Source: Chionoecetes opilio
Lineage: Eukaryota > Arthropoda > Malacostraca > Decapoda > Majidae
Length of the DNA stretch: 64,000 nt
Direction of reading: 5' to 3'
Assembly (NCBI GenBank): GCA_016584305.1
Contig: JACEEZ010018612.1
Location: forward strand, 1-64,000
Each line of letters starts with the position of its first letter. The first letter of the stretch is position 1. Under the pieces are notes generated by a model that was given only the letters and a program-made list of their open reading frames with translations, did not search any database and was not told the DNA's origin. Positions 13,447 to 24,083 of the stretch are shown piece after piece. The position numbers were made by a program, and so were the translations under genes.

Positions 13447-13890
13447 ATGGGTCTGGACGATTACTTTAAGTTACACTTTCCTAACTCAACATTTAAATTT
13501 GTTTTTACTAATCCATTAACTATAAGAACACATTTCAAATATAAAGATCCTATACCTAAAACTCTTATCTCCAATATAATTTATGAATTTGAGTGTTCGA
13601 GTTGTAAGGCTCGATACATTGGCGAGACGTCGAGAAATCTAACCCTTAGGTTCGCAGAACATAAAGGCGTTTCTGTTCGTACTGGCCGACCTATTTCTTC
13701 CCCTTCTCAATCTGCAATACGTTCCCACTCCCATGATCTTGATCACCCATTCTCTATTGATGATTTTAGAATCTTATCAAAGGCAAGCTTCTCTAGTGAT
13801 ACTAAATTATTAGAATCCATACACATCAAGCACTTGTCTCCTGATCTTAATAATCAAGTCACCTCATGCCAATTACATATACTCAAATGA
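13447..13890 (+). pseudogene. PLE GIY-YIG endonuclease domain (PLE-2b)
   Basis: The 147-codon frame ends at a natural TAA-free TGA at 13888-13890. It begins at the RT/endonuclease linker (FKFVFTNPLTI, then FKYKDPIP). It then shows the full GIY-YIG module: YEFECSSCKARYIGETSR, FAEHKGVSVRTGRP, SAIRSHS, DHPF, LLESIHIKHLSPDLN. The conserved CxxC pair, tyrosine and EH residues are present. It has no RT, so it is a 5'-truncated copy. The start Met is incidental. The frame is intact, and the tail with a hammerhead-like motif follows 240 bp later. Confidence 0.88.
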
Positions 13891-14132
13891 TTATCACACT
13901 GTTTCGATCGTCCGACTCTCGTTCCGATCGCCTCATAGGAACCGAAATGCTACCTATAATATCATTATTCATTCAGTCCTCTGCCAACCTAGAGAGCATA
14001 CACTTCAAGGTTTGTTAAAGTATAAATTATGTTTTTAGTTTTAGATAATATAGGATTATTTTATTGCTTTAAATTTTTAGATGTTTGCTTTTAGCAGTTT
14101 TTAGTAATTTAACGTATATAAACCATTTTAGC
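13891..14132 (+). other. PLE-2b 3' tail
   Basis: A/T-rich non-coding sequence between the endonuclease stop and the hammerhead-like motif. It corresponds to the 3' UTR/pLTR part of the element. Confidence 0.5.
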
Positions 14133-14159
14133 CTGATGATGCCAAGTGCCTTGACGAAA
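14133..14159 (+). ncRNA. hammerhead-ribozyme-like core in PLE-2b tail
   Basis: CTGATGA (14133-14139), one T, a GCCAAG/CTTGAC stem with a TGC loop, and GAAA (14156-14159). The layout, including the extra T, is the same as in the other PLE of this window. In the inverted copy at 14318-14369 the stem reads GCCAAG/CTTGGC and is fully paired, which supports selection for the helix. Stems I and III are not assigned. Confidence 0.5.
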
Positions 14160-14219
14160 CGTTGCACGCACATAAAGAACCCCGAAGAAATGACGAGTGT
14201 TATTGCCGCCCTGAACATC

Positions 14220-14317
<98 letters not shown>

Positions 14318-14369
14318 TCTTCGGGTTCTTTATGTGCGTGCAAAGTTCGCCAAGTCACTTGGCATCATC
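14135..14369. repeat. Inverted repeat of the PLE tail around a (TA)n core
   Basis: The ~54-bp arm 14135-14188 (gatgatgccaagtg ... cccgaaga) is repeated in reverse at 14318-14369 with a few differences. The ~97-bp (TA)n run at 14221-14317 lies between the arms. This resembles the inverted pLTR ends of PLEs. Confidence 0.85.
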
Positions 14370-14389
14370 TCTCACGGGGAGGGGGGGGG

Positions 14390-14515
14390 GGAGAGAGAGA
14401 GAAGAGGAGAGAGAGGAGAGAAGAGAAGTGAAAGAGAGATATAAGTGAGATATGAGAGAGTAACCAAAAACCTTTTTCTAATTTTCTCTCTCTCTCTCTC
14501 TCTCTGTCTCTCCTC

Positions 14516-14559
<44 letters not shown>

Positions 14560-14575
14560 ATATATATATATATTT

Positions 14576-14613
<38 letters not shown>

Positions 14614-14693
14614 TAGAAAAGTTTTTTGGTTACTCTCTCATATCTCTCACTCATATCTCTCTTTCACTTATCTCTCTCTCTCTCTCTCTCTTT

Positions 14694-14759
<66 letters not shown>
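14390..14759. repeat. Nested microsatellite palindrome (GA / TC / TA / GA)
   Basis: Arms 14426-14512 and 14581-14670 are inverted copies that include the unique word ggttactctctcatatctc in reverse. The loop is a (TA)n run at 14521-14579. Extra (GA)n blocks lie at 14390-14425 and 14698-14758. Confidence 0.85.
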
Positions 14760-14760
<1 letters not shown>

Positions 14761-14764
14761 GCCG

Positions 14765-15035
14765 CCGCCGCGATTTATTTAGTTAACGCTAATTTATACA
14801 TGCTACTACTGCATTTATCAGAAAACTAAAAATATCAATGGCAAGCTAATCAAATTCTGCTTCTATTGATATCTTCCATCTTATAAGCTGTCCCATAAAG
14901 TTTTACTTGACGACGAGTTTTAAGTGAATGTTAAGTTCATCATATTTCTTCAGAGTCTCATAATGACCTTTATTTAATGTGTTTTACTATGTTTTATGTG
15001 ATAATCTTATAGAACAAGCATTTCCGAAGATAACA
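14765..15035 (+). repeat. Fragment of the foldback family found at 30.5-31.8 kb
   Basis: Starting with the word atttatttagttaacgcta and ending near gaagataacagtata, this stretch matches, with indels, the right arm at ~31240-31510 and in reverse the left arm at ~30790-31080. It is non-coding. Confidence 0.75.
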
Positions 15036-15082
15036 GTATAAGGCCTCTTCCATTTGTGCCCAAGTTGCATGAACCAGTTCTT
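15036..15082. repeat. Short inverted pair with 21339-21377
   Basis: The words taaggcctcttccatttg and atgaaccagttc occur here in order. They recur in reverse complement just left of the second gypsy element. They therefore bracket the 15.1-21.3 kb block as inverted flanks. Confidence 0.7.
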
Positions 15083-15143
15083 TCAGTTCAGGGTTGGGTT
15101 CTGGGTTCAGGGTTGGGTTCGCATGTCACAAATTGTGGGGGGG

Positions 15144-15267
15144 TGTGGCAACCCTCATCTTCCCGCCACATCTCAACGTCACCCTAGGCGGGGAGTTGTG
15201 ACCCCGGGAGGCGGGCCCAGTCTTTCCTGCCCGCTCCTGTAATTAGAGGTTAAGTCTCCAAAAAACA
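15144..15267 (+). repeat. Gypsy-A 5' LTR (~124 bp)
   Basis: Begins TGTGGCAACCCTCA and ends CAAAAAACA, with the TG...CA termini of LTRs. Shares gtaattagaggtt and the ends with 20086-20216. The boundaries may extend left, because the preceding G-run also resembles that before the 3' copy. Confidence 0.6.
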
Positions 15268-18200
15268 TCCCCCCCCCCGCCCCCCACCCTTTCGGGGTTT
15301 TCCCCCAACAACAATATGGCGCAGTACACCCAGGGGCTCATGGAGGAAGGCAGGGCGGGTAGAGACGCCCCCGGGCAGGCAGCGGGCCCCGGGGGAACGG
15401 CCGCGTGGTCCCCCCTGCCGCCAAACCAAAACCCCCAACGCGTTTACACCAAGCCCCGACATCCACCACCCCACTCAGCAGCAACTCTGGCCAACGCCCC
15501 GGCAGCATCGCCCACCAAACCTCCCTCCAGGCCAGGGGGAGGGGACCTGGGCATGTCGCCGGCAACTTTTTTGAGGCAGGGCCACCACGTAGGGGGAATA
15601 AGCAGCATCTGGGGTTTTGGGGGGGAAACCCACGCGGCACCTTATGTACGCCCCCTTTATAACCCAGAGGTGAAAAGCGCATCGACGCGTCCCGGGGGAA
15701 GCAAGTGTTCAGGCAGCTCTCAACCACGGAGGCAATGGGACTTTTGTGAGAAGCGTGGTGATCGGTAAAAACGTTTGTATAAAATCGGAGCTGGGCGGAA
15801 TTTTTCCCCTTTCTAGCAAAAGATCGAGTGACAGTGGGGTGTGCGTATATCTCCCAGTCCCGGGCCCCAAAAGCGAATGAGTGCGGCTTTAGTTGCCCTG
15901 AGTCCCCAGTGCCCCCTTAGAGGAGTAAATGCCCCCAGCAAGAAAATAGTGAGGGGGGGGGGGGGCAAACGGGGTTCCCAAAACAGAAAGGGGGGGTGTT
16001 GCGTTGCTTCCCAGGGCCTCGAGTAAAATTCAGTAAAATAGTTTGCGGGGTGTGAAATTTTTGAGGCCGGGGAAAAAAGGGCAGTGAGCAACCTTCGAGC
16101 TACGTACCATGTGGGGGGGGGCCCACACAAACCCCGCCCGTCAGGCTCCACCCACGGGGTTGGGGGAAAGGGGGGCCCCCGCGCCCGGGGTTTAAACGGA
16201 CAAGGAAAAACCCCCCAAAGGGACGGAGCCCGGGGGGGAAACCGCAGGTGGGCCCCAAGCATGCGGGAATGGGGAAAGTATACAGGGGGGCGCCCCAGTG
16301 CAGAGCGTTTGCAGCGACAAATCCCGTTGTTGCGGCCAGAAGGGGCACTTTTTTGGCCCCTGTTTTCCGGCCCTAAACCCCCCAGGGGGGCGCTCGCCAA
16401 AACCCGCCCACCTTTCGAATTTCCCACCCCACCCCCCGGTGCGTGTTTCTTTGGGAAAGGAGGGGGAGAGGGGCGGGGGGGTGCCCGTGGTGACAGCTGC
16501 TCAGGGCCTCGCGCCACGTGTCCCTCCCAACAGCAGGGGGCGGACCTGGGGCCAAGTGCTGTGGCGGGTCGCCTACTTTTGGGGGGACCCGGCATATTAA
16601 AAGGGAAAGTTTCCAGGCTCCCACCCACGGCCAGCCACCCAGGGTTGCCGGGGGAAAGCATGAAACCCCCGGGAAAAACCACCCAATGTCAGGTCCCGTG
16701 GGGACTGTCTCCACCAAGAGTCCCTCTCATAGCCGAAGGCTTTGCAGAAAACTCAACCTATGGGCTCAGGCTTTCCCAAGGCCCTTCGCCGGGTCCATCA
16801 CCCCCCTTCCCCGGGGGCCCCCTTTCGCCCCCCATGGGTTGCTTTTGGGAGCCATAAACCCCAACCCACAAGACCCCGTCCCCCCCGGAATCGCCCACCT
16901 CACGAACTTTTAGGGGGAAAACCGCCCGATCGCCTCGAAAAAGGGTTTCTTGAGCCTTTGGGCGCACTGTTTTTTCCAGGGGGACGCACGCCCCTAAAAG
17001 GGAGGGCCCTCACCCCTCCCCCTAGGGGCCCGACACACGCCCCCACGAGTCCAGGGCCCACCCCTCAGTCCCGCTCCACTTCTTGCGGGGTACGACGACA
17101 GTTTAGAGGGGACGATGTTGAAAAGGGCATCATCGAGGCGGTGCCCGCAGGCGAGCCCACCGAGTGGTGCTCCAGAATGGGGGTAGTGAAAAAAAAAAGG
17201 ACGGGGGGGCCCCCCGTCGAAAGGTTTCGATTTTTCAGGCCTCAACCGTGCGAAACTCAGAGAGACAAAACCACACCAGACCCCCCTTCGACCTCGCCCC
17301 TTTTAGCGTCCCCCAAAACATACTTTTAAGCCCTTAGCGGACGCATATTTCGGGTTTACCACCAGGTCCCCCTCGACGAGGAGGGGGCCGCAAGCTCAAA
17401 AACTTTCCCTCACCCCCTGGGGGGGGCAAAGGTTTCCCGGGGGGGCCCCCCCAGGGGCCCACTGCGCTTCGCGGGAAAAACGCTTTTAAAAAAGCTTTTT
17501 GGACGACCCCATCACGACGGGCCCGGGAAAGTTCAATTCCCGTGGCGACACTACTCCACGACAGCACTTCAGCGACCCCTTCGGGCACTTATAAAATTTT
17601 TCTCCAGGGGGTTCATGGAGAGGGGTATCACCGCGACCTGAAAAAGTTTGCTTCTGCAGGAGGAGCCCCACCTTTCCCGGGCTCCCTCCTGGCCGGGGAA
17701 AGGGGTACCACCCCAAAGCCGCGCCCCTCGTCAACGCATCCCGATTTCCCAAGATGCCCGCCCAGCCCCCCTGACTGACGTGCGATCAGGGTTCGGCCTC
17801 GTCAACCATTGCCCCCTTTTCCTGGCGGTCCCCCCCTGCCCATGAAGCCCTTCGGGGAGCTACTCAAAAAACCGGGGGGGAAAGGGCAGTGTACGGGAAA
17901 AAGCATTTGGGGGGGCTCTTCACCCCGCCAAAGACACTATTGGGCGATTGGCGGCCGAGGGGCTGGGGCCCTTTTATGATGTGGTTGCGCCCCACAGCAG
18001 TCCTCCCCCCCAAATTTAAAAAATGGCCGCCGCCCGTGTTTGGCTTCCCTTTTCCTGCCGGGAGTACTGCGAGTGTGTTTTCGGAGAAAATCGCCGCTAT
18101 GCTGCCCTGGGGTGGAAAATTTTGCTCCGGGGGCAGCCGACCTCTCACAAGGGGGGCCCAGAGGAACTCTCGCCCCCCTCGACAGCACAGCACCCTCGGG

Positions 18201-20060
18201 GGGGAAGCGCTCGCCATCGCCTGGTTTCCCAAAAAAAGGGACGCCTTTCTTCCTCCTTGGCTGCAAAAAAACCCACGCTCGCACAGACCCCAAGGCCCCT
18301 TTCAAGGGGTTTTTGGGGAAAAGGAAAAAAGGGGCATAGCCCAACCCCCCGGGTCCTCAAACCCAAAAGAGAAAAACGCTGATGTTCCCCTTTCCCCATA
18401 AAATAAACCCGAAGGGCGACCCAAATGCGGGGGGCAGACCCCCTTGTCGCGTACCTATCCTGGGCAGGTGGGGCCCGAAGGATCGGACGGGAAAACGATT
18501 TAAAAGCTGGATGCGGGCCCTGGGCCGCGCCACGGCCGCGGAGCCGGACGATGGGAGGGATTTTTGTGGACCTTTTTCCCCCCCCCCAAGTGGAGGAAGA
18601 GGGGCCCGCCCCGGGACAGGAAATACCGGCCCCTTTCGGGGGAAATTTGGGACCAATGACGGGTGGGGGTGAACGAAAGGACTGGGGGGGCCGTTCGCCC
18701 TCCGCCCCGTAGGCAAATGCGGCGCCACCTCTCCTGCCAAGGGAAAACGTCCTTTACACCTGTGACGAGAAAAACCACGGTGGGCATAAACCCGCGGCCC
18801 CGAAGGGGTGCAGGGCCCTTTGCAACCTCATGGGGGGGCACCAAAAGGGGAGGGACTCAAAGTTCGCGGGCGAGGGCCCCGTCAGTTAATGGGGCCCCGG
18901 GATTGACGCGGAGGGGGGAAACAGAAGAGGGGGCCAAAAGTGCGGTTTTTCGATACGCACGCCCCCCCCAGCCCCGAGAGACCCTCTTGCCCCACCCCGC
19001 CCCCGCAGTACCCATTCCAGCGGTGGTGGGGTGAATTTATTTCAAAATGGACGGCCACCTATATCGGGGGGGGGGGGGCTGACAGGCTCTCGGGATGGCT
19101 CCCAAGTGGGGCACCCGTCCCGGGGACGCCACCATGCACGCCTCATCACGGTGTTCCCCGATGGGGTTTAAGCGCTTCCCGGGAAACCCAGAGGAGCTGT
19201 CGTGGATGGGGGGAAAGAACCTCACCACCCCGGAATCCAGGGGGTTCCTCGACACCCGGCGGTGCGGTTTAGGGGCCCCCATCCAAACACATTCCCCCCG
19301 TTTTAACGGCCGCGCAAAAGGCCCGGGAGTCAAGGGTGCCAAAAAGGTTTTTACGCGGCAACACTGGCCGGAACGGCTCCCTGGACACCCGCCGCTGCAT
19401 GGGCCCCATGCCCGTCCCCCAACACCCCCCCCCAGGGCTCCCAAGCCTCCCCAGCCCAAACTTTATCACGGGGCGTCAGCCCCCGCGGGACCCCCATAAA
19501 CCCGTGGGGCGCGTCGCTTTTATGAGGTGAGCGAGCGATGGGGGTGGCGCTGCGGGGCGCGAACGGGGCCCTGGCCCGTCTGGGGACCCCCCCCGTCAGT
19601 TCCCCGCAATGACCAAAAAGCCAAAAACCTCGAGCCCCCCACGCCCGGCCTACGGACCCGCATCCTAAACCCCCCCCCGTGGGGCTGGGACGCGCAGGGA
19701 CTGTCCCCGGGAAATATTTGGGACCCAGGCAGTAATTGGGGGCGGCGGGGGGCAGCGGGCGCCCCCACCATCGGGAAACCCGGGGCACCTACGCCCCCCT
19801 CACGGGGCGTTCAGGCGCCCGGCGACGGGGCAACAGCGATGCCTTTGGGGCCACCCCCCCCAGCCAAGGAAGGCCCCCAACGCCAAAAGGAAAGGGAACC
19901 ACGGGCCCCCTGCTGGACCCCACGGGTTAGGTAAGCCCCCCTCAGGCAACCCTGAGTGCCACACATTCACAAAAGGGGTTTTTTTATCCCCCTCGGTTCA
20001 TCTTTTTTAAATGTTTCTGTTTTATCATTTTCACCCCCCACGGTGGGGCTATTTGTGTAA
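15268..20060 (+). pseudogene. Gypsy-A gag-pol remnants
   Basis: Recognisable pieces in order: a retroviral-type zinc knuckle CCGQKGHFFGPC at 16328-16363; RT with EAVPAGEPTEWCSRM at ~17135-17190; a smeared WGRFRYLRTPMGHC-like region around 17410-17480; the start of the RNase H region at 17950-18330; and integrase pieces (DRLSGW at ~19080; FNGRAKGPGVKGAKK at ~19300-19350). Frames change every few dozen codons. The pol matches the clean element at 21.4-29.5 kb in kind but the LTRs differ, so it is a separate family. Long frames on either strand inside this block come from its GC richness and should not be treated as genes. Confidence 0.65.
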
Positions 20061-20085
20061 AATTGGGGGGGGAGTGTGGGGGGGG

Positions 20086-20216
20086 TGTGGCAACCCTCAC
20101 TTTCCCCCCACACTCAACTTACGCTAGGCGGGGGGGTTTTTGACCCCCGGCGAGGGAGTGACCAAATCGTCCCGTTTAGCTCTCGTAATTAGAGGTTTTA
20201 AATTTCCCAAAAAACA
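20086..20216 (+). repeat. Gypsy-A 3' LTR (~131 bp) with upstream polypurine tract
   Basis: Begins TGTGGCAACCCTCAC and ends CCAAAAAACA. It is preceded by a purine tract (ggggggggagtgtgggggg), the expected plus-strand priming site. Confidence 0.6.
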
Positions 20217-20329
20217 TCGCGCCCCGCCCCCCCGCCCTTCTGTGTTCCCAACCCCCAAAACAAATGGAAAGCAAAACCCCCTTTTTTTGTTTACAAACAA
20301 ACCCCGAGGGGAAGGCCCAAAAGGAAACC

Positions 20330-21228
20330 CCCGCAACACAAAGAGGAGGGCCCCGGAGGGCCCCCCGTATGTTTTTATCGGGGGCCGACGGGAAATGACG
20401 ATGGAGGGCTGCCTGGGGGAAATTTTCTCAGAGGGTCACCGGCGGGCCGCTCCCAGGGCCCGCCGTTTGGGCATATACCAAATTTTCCCGCGTTTTATTA
20501 AAATGATTTAGGAATATTTAGGTTAACCCTTTTTAAGTATATTGCAGATATAGTAATGTTTTTAAAGGGGGGTTCACAACCCTTAGCCGATTAATAAAAC
20601 TAATGGCGGGTTTAACACTTTTAAAAACATTTTCTAATAATGAAAAATTTCCCTTTGAAAATTTAACCAAAAAAAATATTTCCCGGGGTCGTTTTTCCCG
20701 TAAAACGATGAAAAGGAGATTGTAGGATCATAAAATTTCTACGGACATTTTTTATTTCATGAGTAAAAAAAACATTTTGTTATTGAGTTTACAGGGTGGT
20801 GTACGTGGAAAAACTGAAAGGCGTGAACAAACCCCGTGAAGGATAAGGTTTGGGTGAACAAAATAACAACATCCACCCCCTCGGGCGTTTTTTCCAAAAT
20901 AACGATTTATTTTCCTCAGACAAGCGCCAGGGGCCGTCAAGGAAATTTCCCAAAAAAAAAGGGGCGGACTGGGAAATTTTTTATATTATTCAGTCCCCTT
21001 TCGATATAATGAAGGAGGGGAAAAAATGTTTAAAATAGGGTTTGCTTTTTTTATCGACTGGGTTTAAAGGGGGACAATTTAGGCCTTTTGTGGGGTTTTA
21101 AAACCCCCGTAAGGCTATCGTAAAGGCTGGCAGTTTAGTGCTTGAAGCTGGGAAAAGATTTCAAAAATTTCATTTTAAATCAGATATTTTTCATATGTTA
21201 AAAATCCATCATCTACATATTCCAGTTT
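20330..21228 (-). repeat. Repeat R, smeared and partly deleted copy
   Basis: This is the reverse complement of 27120-27346 followed by 25410-24735, so it lacks ~1.7 kb present in the clean copy. The junction falls at a shared gcagat/cagat word near 20553. Single-base differences are mostly neighbour copies (for example tacatgctgg becomes tacagggtgg). No coding signature is visible. Confidence 0.8.
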
Positions 21229-21387
21229 AAATGTTTCGTAATACGTTTTACGGGGTTATGCTGAGTCACTACGCGGGTCGCCTCGGACCTAGGTTTTCGT
21301 GCGCAAATGGAACGCCTGAATTCTTGGGTTCCGTGAACTGGTTCATGAATGTCGCAAATGGAAGAGGCCTTATTCCTTTATACATGT

Positions 21388-21593
21388 AGTTCTAGTGATG
21401 ACCAGTGGAGGTGAAGTAGACAGGTGGGCAGCCACTGCAGGTTTATTTAGGAGCGAGCAAGAGGTACAGGACGTATGGTAACAGTTTGGTGGTCACGGCT
21501 GAACTCCCTAACCTTGGTCCCGGTGGTGCCGAGGTAAGCTACTATAAGCCCAGCGGGGCTAAACAACCCAACCCTCTCGTTAACACCCTAACA
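21388..21593 (-). repeat. Gypsy-B 3' LTR (206 bp)
   Basis: Almost identical to 29270-29472; the few differences are single-base indels (for example gtgggcag against gtggcag). Reads TGTTAGGGTG at its minus-strand start. High LTR identity implies a young insertion. Confidence 0.93.
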
Positions 21594-21602
21594 CCCCCCT
21601 CC
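21594..21602 (-). promoter_or_regulatory. Polypurine tract of Gypsy-B
   Basis: GGAGGGGGG on the minus strand, immediately before TGTTAGGG of the 3' LTR. Primes plus-strand DNA synthesis. Confidence 0.8.
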
Positions 21603-21696
21603 ATTGCAGTGAAACCCCTAAGTGCAAAAAAACAGACAACATGTGAAACTGCAGGAGGGGACAAACTGCAATAACAAAAATAAGATGACCCCAAGG

Positions 21697-22866
21697 TTAC
21701 AGTATATAGTCCGCGAGGTGCTCAGGAGCACGTCTCGTGCGCTGCGGTCTGGCCGGAGGTTGGGGGGGCAGGGGAGGCCCCTCACCCCGGACGCCTTCAG
21801 CAACTGCACCCCGGGCAACATCCTCTCTTCCCGGAGGAGCCGGCTGCCCCGCGTCAATCACAGACGGTCGGAGATGTCGCCGGTTCCTGAGTGACGCCCG
21901 CCCGCTGCCGTGAAGCCGTACCAGGTACTGCCTCGGAGCCGGGGCGTCAACCACAGTGCCGACGCGGTCCCACCTTCCTGTCTCCTGGTTCTGTAAGCGG
22001 ACCTGTTGGCCCAGGGCGAGGGGGGCTAGGTCGTGAGCCGTCCTGTCGAACCTGGCTGACATATCGGCCCCAGTGCGCGCCATGGCCCGCTCACGATCCC
22101 GCAGCATCCTCGCCCACCGCCCGCTAACACGGGAGCGCTCAGTGGCGGCGGGCACAGAGTCTCGCAGCTGCCGCCCCATGAGCAGCTGGGCGTGGGAGAT
22201 ACCGGTGTCTTGAAGTGGGGTATTAAGGTACTGTAGGATGGCTGTAGCAGCTGCGTCAGAGTCAAGGGACCCCCCATGGCCGGTGTTACCACTCAGGAGC
22301 CTCTTGGCTGACTTAACAGCAGCCTCGGCGCGCCCGTTGGACTGCGGGTAGTGGGCAGACGAGACCCGCAGCTGCACACGCCATGCAGATAGAAAAGTCC
22401 TGGTCTCCTCACTCACGAGGTTTGTGCCCCCGTCACACGACAGGACCTCCGGGATGCCAAACCTCCGGAACCACCTCCTGAAAGTGGATACGAGCCTGGT
22501 GCTGGTAGAGCTCGTAGGCAGGTGCTCCACCTCCAACCAACCAGTCAGCCTATCAGCATAGGCAACATACATCTGCCCGGCTAGCTGGAACAGGTCCACC
22601 CCCGCATGCTGGAAGGGGTACTTGGGTGGCGGTGTGGGCAAGTAGGGGCTCCGCGGGGGACGACGGGGCGTTGACCTCGCATACCTGGCACTGCCGCCGT
22701 TTCTGTTCACCTCAGCGTCGATGCCCGGCCAATAGACGGATGCCTGGCACGGCGCAGCATGGAGTCCCTGCCCTGGTGGCCTGAGTGGAGGTTGATAAGA
22801 ACCACGCGCCGCAGGGCCGCGGGGATGACAAACACGCAGGTGCCCTTCCTCGGTTGCGTACATCAC
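21697..22866 (-). pseudogene. Gypsy-B integrase
   Basis: A 389-codon open frame. The catalytic core is intact: D in GVDLFQLAG (22594-22596), D in LSCDGGTNL (22432-22434) and E in NGRAEAAVKS (22324-22326). The last two are separated by 35 residues, the DD35E spacing of retroviral-type integrases. The C-terminal domain (LALGQQVRLQNQETGRW, GSGRASLRNRRHLRP) is typical of mag-like gypsy elements. The frame runs in from a frameshift at ~22860, so the N-terminal zinc-binding part is in other frames (22700-22950). It inserts the cDNA copy into host DNA. This is the best preserved protein of the element. Confidence 0.88.
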
Positions 22867-22949
22867 GATGTCCCCGTGGCCATGACAGATGCCGCCTCAT
22901 CCGGTAGTAGGGGCGTTAGCGCAGCAGCTCCCAATCCTTCTGGGTAGCC

Positions 22950-24083
22950 CAGTCCCCAGCGGAAACTAGTGCATGGAGAAGCCGGTAATCTCATCCCGAC
23001 AGACCTCCTCCTCCACCTTGCGGAGGTTCACAATGACTCCTTCCTCGTTCTCCAAGGCACAGGTCGTGGCTGCTACTACCCCTGCGCATGGACCTCATCG
23101 TCTGCCAGATCAGTTTCATCAGGTTCACCAAGCAGCACAGGGTATCGTGAAAGTGCATCAGCTGCGCGGTTTGCCTCTCCTTTCAAGTATTTCACGCGGA
23201 AGGAGGTACATGAGAGTTTTTCTCCTTCAGATTGAGGACGCGAGGGTTGGAGATGTCCTTCAGCTCCTTACCTGGAAGATTTTAGTGAGTGCGCGGTGGT
23301 CCGTGACGAACGTGAGGTTAGGGCAGCCGAGGAGGAACAGCCGCGCCTTCCTCAAGCACCAGGCGATGGCGAGGGCCTCGCCCTCTAGCGTCGAGTAGTG
23401 CTGCTCTGCCGACGTCAGGTGGCGGCTGCCACACAGCGCCAACTTCCATCCCACCCTTGCAGCACAAAGGAGTCTCTGGTGACACGCACTGGCAGTATTG
23501 CTGCATGACGACAAAGCTGATGCCCAGCTTGCTGTAGTCTGTGAACACTGCTGTTGGCCGTGTGATGTCGTAATACTGAAGGCCCTCCGCCGCGAGCCTG
23601 CCGATGGTTTCCTTCGTTGTTTCGAAGATAGATTGTAACTGGCTGTCCCAATAGACTACCTTGCTGACGGTTTCCTCAACAGCTCCTGAATGGTTCCATG
23701 AGGGGGGCAGTGCTGAGAAACGGGGCTACTTGGTTTACCAGCCCAAACCAAGACCTGATGTCCGTCAACGATGGGCGAGGAGGCATCTGAAACTTCGTGA
23801 TACTGCACATCAGATCCTGCTGGGGCGGTAATCCTCCCAGTCGAGCAGGTAACCGCAAACACACATTCCGCCTGCAGAAACGAAACATGTCAGGGCGTAG
23901 CGTGATTCCACTTTCGGCACACGTACACAGGAACCGGTAGGTGTGCCAGAAAGCGTCAGCAATACTGTGGTTGTAAAGCAATGTGTCGTCCACACATTTC
24001 GGCTTCCGAGGAACGCCCGCAGTTACGTCGTCGAACCACTTGGTGAAAGCATCTTCCCAGCTAACCATCACCGGCGGGCCGAC
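22950..24083 (-). pseudogene. Gypsy-B RT C-terminal half and RNase H
   Basis: From right to left: FTKWFDDV and the catalytic CVDD box (23985-23993, with the conserved LLY after it), then the palm/thumb (DIRSWFGLVNQVAPF at ~23760). Next is the connection, then RNase H with FTDYSK (~23545) and YSTLEGEALAIAWCLRKA followed by VTDHRAL (~23290-23410). Frameshifts fall near 23650, 23510 and 23260. The segment from 23250 to 22950 should link to integrase but is frameshifted and I see no clean motif. RT was separated from its N-terminal half by the insertion. Confidence 0.82.

Larger units (their letters stand above)
15144..20216 (+). mobile_element. Ty3/gypsy LTR retrotransposon, plus strand, homopolymer-smeared copy (Gypsy-A)
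   Basis: About 5.07 kb between two LTR-like direct repeats, the length of a standard gypsy element. Order on the plus strand: LTR, zinc-knuckle-like motif, RT, RNase H, integrase, G-rich polypurine tract, LTR. The whole block is full of G and C runs. Aligned with related clean sequence, single bases have been replaced by their neighbours. No frame is intact. Decay alone rarely looks like this, so much of it may be sequence error. Confidence 0.75.

Noticed and set aside
15250..19934. Many long overlapping frames on both strands
   Set aside because: The block is extremely GC-rich and stop-poor, so open frames arise by chance. Only pieces matching gypsy motifs were kept.
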